DNA of 64,000 nt from Rippkaea orientalis PCC 8801 (GTDB lineage: Bacteria > Cyanobacteriota > Cyanobacteriia > Cyanobacteriales > Microcystaceae). Positions 23,296 to 32,334 of the stretch are shown here, piece after piece; the stretch's first letter is position 1, and each line of letters begins with the position of its first letter. The notes under the pieces are model-generated. The model worked only from the letters and a program-made list of their open reading frames with translations, did not search any database and was not told the DNA's origin. The stretch is taken from the NCBI RefSeq assembly GCF_000021805.1, contig NC_011726.1, positions 2,294,001-2,358,000 of the forward strand, written 5' to 3'. Made by a program: the position numbers and the translations under genes.

Positions 23296-24246
23296 ATGGA
23301 AACAGAACTAGCGATCGCCACTAATAGACTAACCAAACAATTTGACCGTTATGTGGCTGTTAATCAAGTAGAATTACAAGTAGAAATAGGAGAAGTATAC
23401 GGATTAATCGGTCCCAATGGAGCCGGAAAAACAACTCTAATTCGGATGTTATCTGCTGCGGAAGAACCGACAACGGGAGAAATTTATCTGTATGGCGATC
23501 GCTTATTACGCAATAATAGTAATCCCCATCTCAAACAACGATTAGGCTATCTTCCTGATGACTTTCCCCTCTATGAAGATTTGAATGTTTGGGATTATTT
23601 AGAGTATTTTGCTCGACTTTATTATCTCAAGTCTCCCCATCGTCGTCGTCGTCTTCAAGAGGTTCTTGAATTAGTTCAATTAACCAGTAAACGAGATAGT
23701 AAAATTAATACCTTATCACGGGGAATGAAACAGCGTTTAAGTCTTGCTAGAACGATTATTCATGAACCAATGTTATTATTTCTTGATGAACCTGTATCCG
23801 GACTTGATCCCATTGCTAGAATGCAGTTTAGAGAGATTATTAAAGTCTTACAAACAGCCGGAATGACGATTTTAATTTCTTCCCATGTCCTCAGTGATTT
23901 AGCTCAATTATGTACCTCCGTTGGGATTATGGAATTAGGATCTTTAGTAGAAAGTACCTCCTTAACTGAGCTTTATCAACGATTATCTTTGCAACAAATT
24001 ATTATTACTACTTTAGGCAATTTAGAAGACTTAAAAAGGGAATTAAAACACCATCCTAAAGTAGAAGAATGGGAAGTTATCCCAGAAAAAAATAGTCTCA
24101 GGGTGAATTTTTCAGGAGGAGATGAAGAAAGTGCAGATTTATTGCGATCGCTAATTCATCAAGGTCTTCCTATTCGAGAATTTCACTGTACTCAAGAAGA
24201 TTTAGAAACCATTTTTCTGAAATTGGGACATAAACAAGTCTCATAA
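23296..24246 (+). CDS. ABC transporter ATP-binding protein (ABC-2 exporter type)
   Basis: The 316-residue protein has Walker A GPNGAGKT (residues 39-46), signature LSRGMKQRL, Walker B LLFLDEPVSGLDP and the switch histidine in LISSHVLSD. A C-terminal extension of about 90 residues (from QQIIITTLGNLEDL) is typical of ATPases of ABC-2 exporters and gliding/multidrug systems. The gene 196 bp downstream on the same strand encodes a polytopic membrane protein, very likely its permease. The substrate is unknown. Confidence 0.9.
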   Translation: METELAIATNRLTKQFDRYVAVNQVELQVEIGEVYGLIGPNGAGKTTLIRMLSAAEEPTTGEIYLYGDRLLRNNSNPHLKQRLGYLPDDFPLYEDLNVWDYLEYFARLYYLKSPHRRRRLQEVLELVQLTSKRDSKINTLSRGMKQRLSLARTIIHEPMLLFLDEPVSGLDPIARMQFREIIKVLQTAGMTILISSHVLSDLAQLCTSVGIMELGSLVESTSLTELYQRLSLQQIIITTLGNLEDLKRELKHHPKVEEWEVIPEKNSLRVNFSGGDEESADLLRSLIHQGLPIREFHCTQEDLETIFLKLGHKQVS

Positions 24247-24441
24247 GTTAGTAAATAGTGGCTAGTTGGTAGAAGTTCAAAAACACAATTGATCTAAGTG
24301 AATCAGTGATAATTCCTAAATTGTCCACTGGTTAAAGCCAAAGACAATAAAACGATTATAATTGGATTATCTCTGTTAACCTGGATTAAACATTATTAAT
24401 TTTCGTAAATCAATTTGTTAATTCGTCTGAGGATATGGTAA

Positions 24442-26196
24442 ATGCTGATAACATCCCTGGATCGCCTTGGCGATTGGAACCCCCAATTATTGAGAGAATT
24501 GCAAGGACGATTAACCAAGAGAAATATGGCAATTGTGTCGGCGATCGCCATTATTGGTCAAGCTTTTTTGCTGCTTATCTTTAATAGTAAGCTTCCGTCA
24601 AAAATTGACCCTTTAATTAATCCTGATGGCCAGTTTAATCGTTATTGTACTGCTAGTCCACCCCCCGATATCTACAAGAGTTCTTACTATCCTCATCCCT
24701 ACTGTATTACAGATCTATTAGGTCATTGGGTGATTAATTGGCAACTGTGGTGGTTAGATTTATTCAACACCTTAAGTGTCATAGGAATTTTTGTGTTATT
24801 AGTGGCTGGAACTTACCTAATTATTAATGATTTAGCTAAGGAAGAAAGTCGAGGAACCCTCAACTTTCTTCGCTTAAGTCCCCGAACAGCAAATAATGTT
24901 TTATTCGGCAAAATTTTAGGAGTACCTTGTCTAGTTTATTTCCTCGGATTGTGGGTATTCCCCTTACATTTAATAGCCGGATTGAGAGCGCATATTCCAT
25001 TAATTTTAATTTTGCTTTTCTATAGCATTTTAATAGCGAGTTGCGCTTTCTTTTTCAACCTCTCCTTATTAGCAGGATTGATTAATTCTAATCTAGGATC
25101 ATTGCAAGCTTTCTCCGTTAGTGGTGCGGTTTTATTTTTCCTGTTTGTAATGACAGGAATTACTTTTTCTTCTGGTGATTTAGTTTCTAATACTCCTTTT
25201 GATTGGATTACTATCTTCTACCCAGGAACGATTTTATCCTATTTAGCTAAATCTACTTTCTTACCTGCTGAAACGATTGACTTTGACTACAAAGATCTAG
25301 AAAATCTTTTTTGGTACGGACAACCACTATGGCGAAATGTCGAGTTAGGAATTGCTTTTATTTTCTTGAATTATGGACTCTGGACTTATTGGATTTCCCA
25401 AGCATTAAAACGTCGGTTTCATAACCCTACTGCCACTTGGTTAAGTAAATCTAATAGCTATTGGTTGTCAGCAAGTTTTATAATCCTTGCGGTAGGATTT
25501 GTTTTCCAAAAGCCAAACTATGGAGGGATTAAAAAGCATATTTTCGAGAACTTTGCTATCTTGCAAATTTTTATTATTGTCTTTGCTTTGATGTTAGTTG
25601 CTGCTTTAAGTCCACATCGTCAAACGCTACAAGATTGGTCAAGATATCGTCATCAAACTGAACATAATCGTCGTTCTCTTATACAGGATTTAATATTCGG
25701 AGAAAGAAGTCCCTCAACGGTTGCGATTGCCATCAATTTAGGACTGATTTTGCTTTACTTAATCCCTGCTATTATAATAGCTCCATTAGGGACGAGTCGT
25801 TTGTGGATATTATCTGGTGTATTATTAGGGTTAAACATGATTTTAATTGCTGGTATTGTTGCCCAAAGAATACTACTATTAAAAACCCCTAAGCGAATGA
25901 TTATAGCAGGATTTTGTATCATTGCTTTTATGACTTTGCCTCCCTTGTGCTTCGCTTTTTTAGGATTCTTACCTCATCGATTACTGATTCCTTGGTTTTT
26001 TAGCTTTTTTCCTTTGTCTATTTTCGTGAATGCTAGCGCAAAATCCGCTAGTTCAATTATCGTTATTTTATCCGTTCTTAGTCAATGGTTGATGATAGCT
26101 TTAGCCGGGTTTGAAATGACTAAACAATTACAGAAGTTGGGGGAATCTTCAACTAAACAACTGTTAACTAACGACAAAGTAATCGTTAATCGTTGA
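24442..26196 (+). CDS. ABC-2-like transporter permease
   Basis: The 584-residue membrane protein has about twelve hydrophobic segments. Near the first one it carries the cytoplasmic stretch EESRGTLNFLRLSPRTANNV (residues 134-153), the E-x-x-x-GTL motif by which ABC-2 permeases meet their ATPase. A second half with YRHQTEHNRRSLIQDLIFGE repeats a similar layout. This double-length permease type is common in cyanobacteria. Its pairing with the ATPase at 23296 is inferred from order and spacing. The substrate is unknown. Confidence 0.8.
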   Translation: MLITSLDRLGDWNPQLLRELQGRLTKRNMAIVSAIAIIGQAFLLLIFNSKLPSKIDPLINPDGQFNRYCTASPPPDIYKSSYYPHPYCITDLLGHWVINWQLWWLDLFNTLSVIGIFVLLVAGTYLIINDLAKEESRGTLNFLRLSPRTANNVLFGKILGVPCLVYFLGLWVFPLHLIAGLRAHIPLILILLFYSILIASCAFFFNLSLLAGLINSNLGSLQAFSVSGAVLFFLFVMTGITFSSGDLVSNTPFDWITIFYPGTILSYLAKSTFLPAETIDFDYKDLENLFWYGQPLWRNVELGIAFIFLNYGLWTYWISQALKRRFHNPTATWLSKSNSYWLSASFIILAVGFVFQKPNYGGIKKHIFENFAILQIFIIVFALMLVAALSPHRQTLQDWSRYRHQTEHNRRSLIQDLIFGERSPSTVAIAINLGLILLYLIPAIIIAPLGTSRLWILSGVLLGLNMILIAGIVAQRILLLKTPKRMIIAGFCIIAFMTLPPLCFAFLGFLPHRLLIPWFFSFFPLSIFVNASAKSASSIIVILSVLSQWLMIALAGFEMTKQLQKLGESSTKQLLTNDKVIVNR

Positions 26197-26225
26197 ATCA
26201 GACTTACTCAATTGTCCCTAAATGT

Positions 26226-26248
26226 AGGATGCGTTGGGAACGCATCCT
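26226..26248. repeat. Short perfect palindrome AGGATGCGTT/AACGCATCCT
   Basis: A 10-bp stem with a 3-nt loop lies 29 bp after the ABC permease gene and is followed by TATTTCTCC. It could terminate the permease transcript. A related sequence, AGGATGCGTTGCTCAACC, occurs at 21459, so it may be a member of a dispersed repeat family. Confidence 0.55.
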
Positions 26249-26412
26249 TATTTCTCCTTCAGAGAAAATTAAACAAATGTAACTAATTTTAAATAAGTGT
26301 ATACTCATTTGGAATATTATCTTAAATTTTCGAGCTTTCTCCTAAAATTAGAGTAATAAAGTAAGTAAAATCGATGAAACTTAGATTAAAATAACAGGAG
26401 AGAAAAAAGAAA

Positions 26413-26505
26413 ATGATCACCTTATTAGTAATAACGGTAATTGGTTTAGTTAGCTTAACCCTAGTTTGTGAAATGCTATTTTATCGGGAAGAACAACAAA
26501 CATAA
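26413..26505 (+). CDS. Possible 30-residue single-helix membrane peptide
   Basis: The frame reads MITLLVITVIGLVSLTLVCE and ends MLFYREEQQT. One hydrophobic helix is followed by a charged tail, the pattern of small thylakoid or membrane subunits. AGGAG lies about 13 bp upstream of the ATG, rather far. I do not recognise it as any known Psb, Psa, Pet or Ndh subunit. It lies alone in the 388-bp gap between the ABC permease and the adenosine-specific kinase, 79 bp before the latter. Confidence 0.4.
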   Translation: MITLLVITVIGLVSLTLVCEMLFYREEQQT

Positions 26506-26584
26506 TATGTTTACAACCCTAGATAAAAGTGTCTTACAGGCTTTCGGCCTGTATTTCTAATTTTACTAAAGTTAACAAAAAACT

Positions 26585-27067
26585 ATGGAACTAAAAGTTA
26601 TAGCGTTACAAATTCCTGAAGGATGCAACCTTATTTTAGGACAAACTCACTTTATTAAAACGGTAGAAGATTTGCATGAGATAATGGTGGGAACGTCAGG
26701 AGAAGTGAAATTTGGACTAGCCTTTTGTGAAGCGTCAGGAAAACGGTTAATTCGAGTTTCGGGGAATGATCCCCAATTAGAAGCTATGGCCATTAAAAAT
26801 GCTGAAGCGATCGCTGCTGGTCATAGTTTTATAATTATGCTCAAAAATGCCTTTCCTATCAATTTTTTAAACAGTATTAAACAATGTCAAGAAGTTTGTA
26901 CTATTTATTGCGCTACGGCCAACCCGGTTGAAGTCATTATTGCAGAAACAGCACAAGGACGGGGTATTTTAGGAGTAGTTGATGGTTACACTCCCCTAGG
27001 CCTTGAAAGTGAGGAGGATGTACAAGAACGCAAGCAAATCTTGAAGAAGTTTGGCTATAAAATCTAA
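26585..27067 (+). CDS. Adenosine-specific kinase (DUF355) family protein
   Basis: The 160-residue protein matches the DUF355 family, whose archaeal member was described as an adenosine-specific kinase. Landmarks are QIPEGCNLILGQTHFIKTVE (residues 9-28), VKFGLAFCEASGKRL, RVSGND, the helix AIKNAEAIAAGHSFIIML and the glycine-rich AETAQGRGILGVVDGYTPLG (120-139). The length is right for the family. The biological role in cyanobacteria is not established. It is a single gene. Confidence 0.9.
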   Translation: MELKVIALQIPEGCNLILGQTHFIKTVEDLHEIMVGTSGEVKFGLAFCEASGKRLIRVSGNDPQLEAMAIKNAEAIAAGHSFIIMLKNAFPINFLNSIKQCQEVCTIYCATANPVEVIIAETAQGRGILGVVDGYTPLGLESEEDVQERKQILKKFGYKI

Positions 27068-27071
27068 TTAA

Positions 27072-27098
27072 TAGAGGTCAACGACTGTTGACCCCCTA
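27072..27098. repeat. Imperfect copy of the GTCAAC...GTTGAC palindromic repeat
   Basis: AGAGGTCAACGACTGTTGAC with flanks forms an imperfect hairpin right after the adenosine-specific kinase gene. It is related to the 28-30-bp palindromes at 49183 and 58184, which share the GGTCAACG/TGTTGACC core. Confidence 0.6.
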
Positions 27099-27157
27099 AC
27101 CTAAAAGCTTAATGCTATATCATGAAGAAAATGTAACTTTTTCCCAATCTAGAACTA

Positions 27158-27709
27158 TCATTGACCAGTAAATAGATTTTCTAGAGCTTTAAATACACTA
27201 CCTAAAGGATTAGTCGGTGCTGACTTTTCAGTGACTTTTGAGGTTTCAGTCACTTCTGAGGTTTCGGTTGGTTTGCCATTTTCAGTCGCTTCTGGGGTTG
27301 CAGTCGCTTCTGGGGTTGCAGTTACTTCTGGGGTTGCAGTTACTTCTGGGGTTGCAGTTACTTCTGAGGTTGCAGTTACTTCTGAGGTTGCAGTTACTTT
27401 TGGGGTTTCAGTGTCTTCTAAGGTTTCAGTTTCTGGTGAAGGAGTTGAAGTGACAGAAGTTTCTGTCACTGTGTCATTCTGACAACTTGTCAAAAACTGA
27501 TGTAATTTTTCTTCATCAGAACCCGCACTTTCCCTAGCTTGTTGCGCTTTTTGCGCTATATGATCTTCTCCAATATAGATTAACCAGTTTTCAAAGTCCC
27601 CTTGCAGCAAATAGTAAATGCCCATTTTAGCAGACTCTTGGCAGATTTTGATTAATTCTTCTGGGTTATTAGCCTGTTGACCATCACTAAATCTAAATGG
27701 TTCTTTCAT
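27158..27709 (-). CDS. Hypothetical protein with Thr/Pro/Glu tandem repeats
   Basis: The 183-residue protein has a conserved-looking N-terminal part of about 75 residues (FRFSDGQQANNPEELIKICQ, then YYLLQGDFENWLIYIGEDHI), resembling the small domain placed at the start of many cyanobacterial regulatory and chaperone-like proteins. It is followed by a low-complexity region of six-residue units such as VTATPE/VTATSE (about 100-150) and a C-terminal SVFKALENLFTG. The DNA of the repeat is an 18-bp tandem array (about 27286-27412, roughly seven units). The array is probably unstable in copy number. Function is unknown. Confidence 0.7.
   Translation of the reverse strand: MKEPFRFSDGQQANNPEELIKICQESAKMGIYYLLQGDFENWLIYIGEDHIAQKAQQARESAGSDEEKLHQFLTSCQNDTVTETSVTSTPSPETETLEDTETPKVTATSEVTATSEVTATPEVTATPEVTATPEATATPEATENGKPTETSEVTETSKVTEKSAPTNPLGSVFKALENLFTGQ
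27286..27412 (-). repeat. 18-bp tandem repeat array inside the Thr/Pro-repeat gene
   Basis: About seven copies of GCAGTTACTTCTGGGGTT (plus-strand reading) with one or two changes each, contiguous and without spacers, encode the VTATPE units. It is a coding minisatellite, not a CRISPR. Confidence 0.85.
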
Positions 27710-27837
27710 GGTCTTTAATCTCCAAGTTGAGTAGCAAACTTCCCTCAGATTTTATCCTAAAATGTCAAAATAAAGACTCCCGTTAGTTTCTTGGCCAGAA
27801 ATTTAACGGGAAAGGTCGCTTTTGTGATATATTAAGA

Positions 27838-29442
27838 TCAAGATTGCAATCCTAAAACCGTTTGCAGAATAGCTCGATCTTCAGGTTTTGCGGAGAAGCG
27901 TCCTCGTTCTAAATCTCGAATCCAACTTTGACTTTTTCCTAATTTTTCGGCTAGGGCTCTCTGACTCATTCCCTGACGTTGCCTCGCTGCTAAAATCTGA
28001 TCAGAAGTTAGTTCACCAACTTTCTTAGAACGGGTTTTTCGATTAGTAATTTGTTGTTTTTTACGCTCGAATTTTGCTAATTGTTCTTCCCATTCTGGGG
28101 GTAATTCAAAAGTAAGAATCCGCGCTTTAATTAACTGATTCCATTTCCCCCTAGGACCAGAATCTGTTAAGCGATGTTCTTGAGAACCATCATTAATCCA
28201 AAATTCCACGGCTTCATCAGCATCATCAGGGAGTTGTGCTAATTTAACCCACATTGGTTGAATCGTTTCAGGATAGGAAATTGGATCAAAAACGGCTTTC
28301 AGTCCATAATGATTTAACACTTCGAGATCACTTTCAAAAGACCGAATAAGTCGCTTTCGTTGTTCGCGTTGTAAGCTGGCTAGGTTAACTTTTTCTTGGC
28401 CATAAGCCACTCGCATTAAGGTAGAAACCGTTAAGCATTGTTTGCGACCCATTTTACTTTTAAAAAGCAACCATAGCATAATGCGAACTGCCCCTTGATG
28501 TTGTTGCCAAATACTCATCACGGTATTTAACAAAAACTTGGGAAGGGAACCATATTGATAAAAGGCAATCCGATGACTATAGTCTTGTTTATTTAAGAAA
28601 AATTTAGCCCACAGTCCGGGTTTTACAGTAAATGTTAATCCAATCAGATGTTTGCATCCTAGGGAGTCTTCCTGAAAATGATGTTGAATATCAACTAAAT
28701 GCCAAAGAGGACTTTCTGGAACATAAAATCCTTTAACTTTACCTTGTTGCGGCCAATCAATGGCAGCCCTTAATTGACAAGGTTGCTGAACTAAATTCTT
28801 GATCAAAGATAGCTTAGTGGCTTTACTGAGATCTTTGCGTTTATCTAAGCCTAAATAATGTTCTATTTGTTGATCATTGATAACAAATTCTTGTTCCCAA
28901 GGTTTATCTAATGTTGTCGCATAGGCAGCATAAATTAAGTGTAGTACAGAAGAGCGAATGTCTAGGGATTCTATTGATGAAAAGTCTGAGGCATAGTCAA
29001 TGGTTTGATTGGTAGCTAATTCTGGTGTATTACTTAACCGAAAAATGATACTTCCTCGACCTTTTTTAACCTCTCGCTGGTAATATAAGGTTCCATCAAC
29101 ATCTTTTTCCCAAGGAAGAATTGTGGCACTGGTTAATAGGTTACACGCTTCCCAAATGACCATTGATGAAGCAAAAGGAGTATTATTACCATTGACAAAA
29201 AGATCTTCAAAAATTGCAACTCTTTCTACTGCTTTGTATCTGCCTTTCTTGGCGTGGGTAGGAATCGGACTACTAATAGGGCATTGGATAATACATTGGG
29301 GCTCTGCATAGTAACCTTGACAGTTATTACAGAGTTTTTCATCAATTGAATATGCCCCATTGTGCAATTGAATAGCATCGGTTGGACAGTCGATTTGACA
29401 GCTTGTACAGTTTGGACAACTGTCAGTAATTGTGTAAGACAT
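27838..29442 (-). CDS. cnfR: CnfR/PatB, ferredoxin-domain activator of nitrogenase genes
   Basis: The 534-residue protein combines an N-terminal bis-[4Fe-4S] ferredoxin domain (Cys9, 12, 15, 19 and Cys38, 41, 50, 54) with a long middle domain and a C-terminal Xre-like helix-turn-helix (about 480-520: AARQRQGMSQRALAEKLGKS then SWIRDLERGRF). This is the architecture of CnfR, the master activator of nif genes under low oxygen in non-heterocystous cyanobacteria, and of PatB in Anabaena. The Fe-S clusters are thought to sense oxygen. It implies that the organism fixes nitrogen, although no nif genes lie in this window. It is divergent from the SulP gene across a 559-bp AT-rich gap that probably holds both promoters. 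Confidence 0.9.
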   Translation of the reverse strand: MSYTITDSCPNCTSCQIDCPTDAIQLHNGAYSIDEKLCNNCQGYYAEPQCIIQCPISSPIPTHAKKGRYKAVERVAIFEDLFVNGNNTPFASSMVIWEACNLLTSATILPWEKDVDGTLYYQREVKKGRGSIIFRLSNTPELATNQTIDYASDFSSIESLDIRSSVLHLIYAAYATTLDKPWEQEFVINDQQIEHYLGLDKRKDLSKATKLSLIKNLVQQPCQLRAAIDWPQQGKVKGFYVPESPLWHLVDIQHHFQEDSLGCKHLIGLTFTVKPGLWAKFFLNKQDYSHRIAFYQYGSLPKFLLNTVMSIWQQHQGAVRIMLWLLFKSKMGRKQCLTVSTLMRVAYGQEKVNLASLQREQRKRLIRSFESDLEVLNHYGLKAVFDPISYPETIQPMWVKLAQLPDDADEAVEFWINDGSQEHRLTDSGPRGKWNQLIKARILTFELPPEWEEQLAKFERKKQQITNRKTRSKKVGELTSDQILAARQRQGMSQRALAEKLGKSQSWIRDLERGRFSAKPEDRAILQTVLGLQS

Positions 29443-29837
29443 AGCACTTCATATAAAATAACAAACCAGAGAAAAAATAAAGCATTAAGATTAGTTAGAT
29501 CAATGATTAATCTGACTAGCTTAGTTCAGTTGATGGGATCTTTAGCTTAACAATAAAACTTACCCTTTTGAGAAAAAGCAAGGTTCTGTTGTATTCGCTT
29601 GCAATCATCAGCGAACCTCTGGAAAACTGAATTGAGTTAAAAAATTATTTGGCGACCACCACTATCGCTAATATAGCAGTTGTTGATCATACCTGAACCT
29701 TAGCATATATGTTTAGTTTTATTAACTAAAATTCTATACGCATTAGGATTTCACGATACTAATCACAGGGCTATATCATTGACACTTCTGATATGTATTA
29801 TTCTATTCAGAAAATCATTAATATTCTGTTTATAATG

Positions 29838-29879
29838 AACATTATGGGCTGATTTATGATCAATATTGCCCATAATGTT
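29838..29879. promoter_or_regulatory. 12-bp inverted repeat in the cnfR-sulP divergent region
   Basis: AACATTATGGGC (29838-29849) and GCCCATAATGTT (29868-29879) are perfect inverted copies 18 bp apart, followed by TTTTT. The gap 29443-30001 has no convincing gene. Since both flanking genes point away, the element is more likely an operator, a small-RNA terminator or a mobile palindrome than a gene terminator. Confidence 0.45.
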
Positions 29880-30001
29880 TTTCTGATTGATTCTTTAGTA
29901 TTATTCTAATACTGCAACTAATAATGAGCTTTATGAATAATTATTAATGAGATATCAATAATCAATCCACTCAGTCTAAAATATTGGGAGGAGTAAAAAT
30001 T

Positions 30002-31711
30002 TTGAACTCATCTAGGGATGATCACCACAATCATCGGCTTAGGCAATATATTCCCATCTTGGAATGGTTGCCTAAGTATCAATTGTCGTGGCTAAAAGCC
30101 GATCTGATCGCCGGGTTAACCAGTTGGGCAGTCATGGTACCTGAAGCGATGGCTTATGGGGGAATTGCTGGAGTTCCGCCTTTAATTGGATTATACACCG
30201 TTCCCCTTCCCCTTTTCGTCTATGCCCTATTAGGAACCTCTCGGACGATGGTCATTGGTCCAGACTCCGCTACAGCCCTAATTTCTAGCGTTATCATTGG
30301 TGGATTAGCTGCCCGTGGTTCCCATGAGTATTTAACCTTAACCGCCACTCTAGCGATGATCGTTGGTCTTTTGTTTTTAGGGTTTGGGTTACTGAAAATG
30401 GGTTGGGTAGCCAACTTTATCCCGATTCCCGTCATGCAAGGGTTTATTCAAGGGCTGGTATGGGTGACAATTATCGGTCAAGTGCCTACAATTTGGGGTA
30501 TTACAGGGATTTCAGGAAACTTTTGGCAAAAATTAGTCAAAATTCTTCATCAACTGCCTCAAGCCCATTTAACAACGAGCATTATGGGTTTAAGCAGTCT
30601 TGCGCTATTATTAATCCTCAAGAAATTTTTCCCTAAGATACCAGGGGCATTAGTCGGAATTATTCTTTCAAGTCTGATCGTCACAATCCTAGGGTTAAGG
30701 GAAAATACCCTAGAATTAGTCGGAGAAATTACCACGGGTTTACCTTCGTTGACAATTCCTTCGGTATCGTTTGATCAACTGCAAAACCTGGTCCCTGGAG
30801 GATTAGCGATCGTCTTATTGGGTTATTCTCAATCTTTAGGGGCTGCTAAAACCGCCGGCGAAAAAATAGGAGGAGACATCGATCCCAACCAAGAATTAAT
30901 CAGCCATGGGACAGCTAATTTAGGATCAGCCCTCAGTTCTGGGTTTATTGTTGTAGGGAGTTTGTCTAAAACCTCTGTGGCGATCGAAGCAGGGGCAAAA
31001 ACACAGGTATCCTCGTTGATTAATGGGGTATTAGTGATTTTAACCTTACTGTTTTTAATGCCTCTGTTTCACAATCTTCCCCATGCTACCTTAGCAGCTA
31101 TTGTTATTGAAGCGATGCTAGGATTAGCCAATTTTAGCTATCTTAAAAACCTGCGCCATCTTAGCCCTGTCGAGTTTATGGTGTCGATGGTTGCCTTTTT
31201 TGGAGTTCTCTTTTTAGGGGTTTTACAGGGAATTAGTTTAGGCATTATTTTATCCTTAATGTTGTTAATTCAACGGGTTAGTCATCCTGGGACAGCAGTT
31301 TTAGGTAAGCTTCCCAATGAGGAAATGTATCGTGATATTTTACGTCATCCTGAAGCAATTACGATTCCTGGTTTGTTGATTTTTCGCATTAGTAGTGATT
31401 TAATTTTTCCCAATGCCAATTATTTTGCAAGTCAGTTGAAAAAAGCAATTAAACAGTCTAATAGTTCCGTTAAACAAGTATTAATTGATGGAGAAAGTAT
31501 CAATTTTATTGACACAACTGCTTTAGAAATGTTAACCAAATTAAATCGAGAATTACAGCAACAAGGGATTATCGTTTCTTTTGCTAGGGTTAGAGATTAT
31601 ATCCGCGATCGCATGAGGCGATCGGGACTCGAACAAGAAATCAGAACAATCTATTTTTATGAAAGAATTAGCGATGGAGTAAAAACTTTTATTGAAGGAG
31701 AAAACCCTTAA
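30002..31711 (+). CDS. SulP family anion transporter with STAS domain
   Basis: SulP proteins are membrane transporters of sulfate, bicarbonate or other anions. The membrane domain (about residues 20-400) begins with LKADLIAGLTSWAVMVPEAM AYGGIAG, the SulP hallmark, and includes GLYTVPLPLFVYALLGTSR. The C-terminal STAS domain (about 430-560) has VLIDGESINFIDTTALEMLT with the STAS loop. I chose TTG 30002 over TTG 29984 because GGGAGGAG (29986-29993) then sits 8 bp upstream as the ribosome site. A bicarbonate role (BicA-like) is possible but is not decided by sequence. Confidence 0.9.
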   Translation: MNSSRDDHHNHRLRQYIPILEWLPKYQLSWLKADLIAGLTSWAVMVPEAMAYGGIAGVPPLIGLYTVPLPLFVYALLGTSRTMVIGPDSATALISSVIIGGLAARGSHEYLTLTATLAMIVGLLFLGFGLLKMGWVANFIPIPVMQGFIQGLVWVTIIGQVPTIWGITGISGNFWQKLVKILHQLPQAHLTTSIMGLSSLALLLILKKFFPKIPGALVGIILSSLIVTILGLRENTLELVGEITTGLPSLTIPSVSFDQLQNLVPGGLAIVLLGYSQSLGAAKTAGEKIGGDIDPNQELISHGTANLGSALSSGFIVVGSLSKTSVAIEAGAKTQVSSLINGVLVILTLLFLMPLFHNLPHATLAAIVIEAMLGLANFSYLKNLRHLSPVEFMVSMVAFFGVLFLGVLQGISLGIILSLMLLIQRVSHPGTAVLGKLPNEEMYRDILRHPEAITIPGLLIFRISSDLIFPNANYFASQLKKAIKQSNSSVKQVLIDGESINFIDTTALEMLTKLNRELQQQGIIVSFARVRDYIRDRMRRSGLEQEIRTIYFYERISDGVKTFIEGENP

Positions 31712-31934
31712 TGTGTTGTTCTTACTAAGTAGGGCTGTAGCAGTCAGGAGTCAGGATAGGGAAATTCACTCTCTTCTGTCACTTTGGGAAAATCCTTATA
31801 ATTTCTAATCTCTAGAACTCTTTAAGAATAAGCGATCGCTAATATATTTTCTCTTAAGAAATCCAACTTAAGAACAAATCGCTAAAATGACTATCCTAAG
31901 TAGATCGGCATAATTAAACAAACAATATCTATAG

Positions 31935-31983
31935 GGTGGGCATTGCCCACAATAGTTTCGCCTTTTACTGGGCAATGCCCACC
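31935..31983. repeat. 15-bp inverted repeat GGTGGGCATTGCCCA/TGGGCAATGCCCACC
   Basis: A perfect 15-bp inverted repeat with a 19-nt centre lies in the 623-bp gap between the SulP and pyruvate kinase genes. This looks like a dispersed non-coding palindromic element of the kind common in cyanobacteria. The remainder of the gap (31712-32334) is AT-rich and shows no gene; the pyruvate kinase promoter must be in its right part. Confidence 0.75.
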
Positions 31984-32334
31984 GTGCAATTAATTTTGTT
32001 TAGGCACTTGTGAACGCTTTGGGTTTGAGGAAACAAAAGAGAATCCTTTGTTGTTGTTTTTGCCGTTATCAAGTATTAAAGAATTGATTGATGCTTAATT
32101 TTTCGGTTTATTAAAACTAAATTAATCTCTGCTTAATCGATTGTTAACGCTTTTCATAAAAAATCTAAGTATTCTTTAGATACAGGAAAAATCCTTTAAT
32201 AGAGCGACGCTTTCAAGGTTGAGCAAGTGCTAATCGCTATGATAAGCTAGTACGCATTTAATGTGCTAGTAAAGACGAGGCAAAAGAAACAACAATATCC
32301 GATTAAATGCACAGCAGCTTATGATACTCAAGTT

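Noticed and set aside
27286-27412. Regularly repeated 18-mers that might suggest a CRISPR array
   Set aside because: The units are contiguous with no spacers and stay in frame inside a protein gene, so this is a coding tandem repeat. I found no CRISPR array in the window.
27231-27482. Plus-strand frames with V/A/T repeats
   Set aside because: They are mirror readings of the Thr/Pro-repeat gene, whose minus-strand frame is longer and has a non-repetitive, gene-like start.
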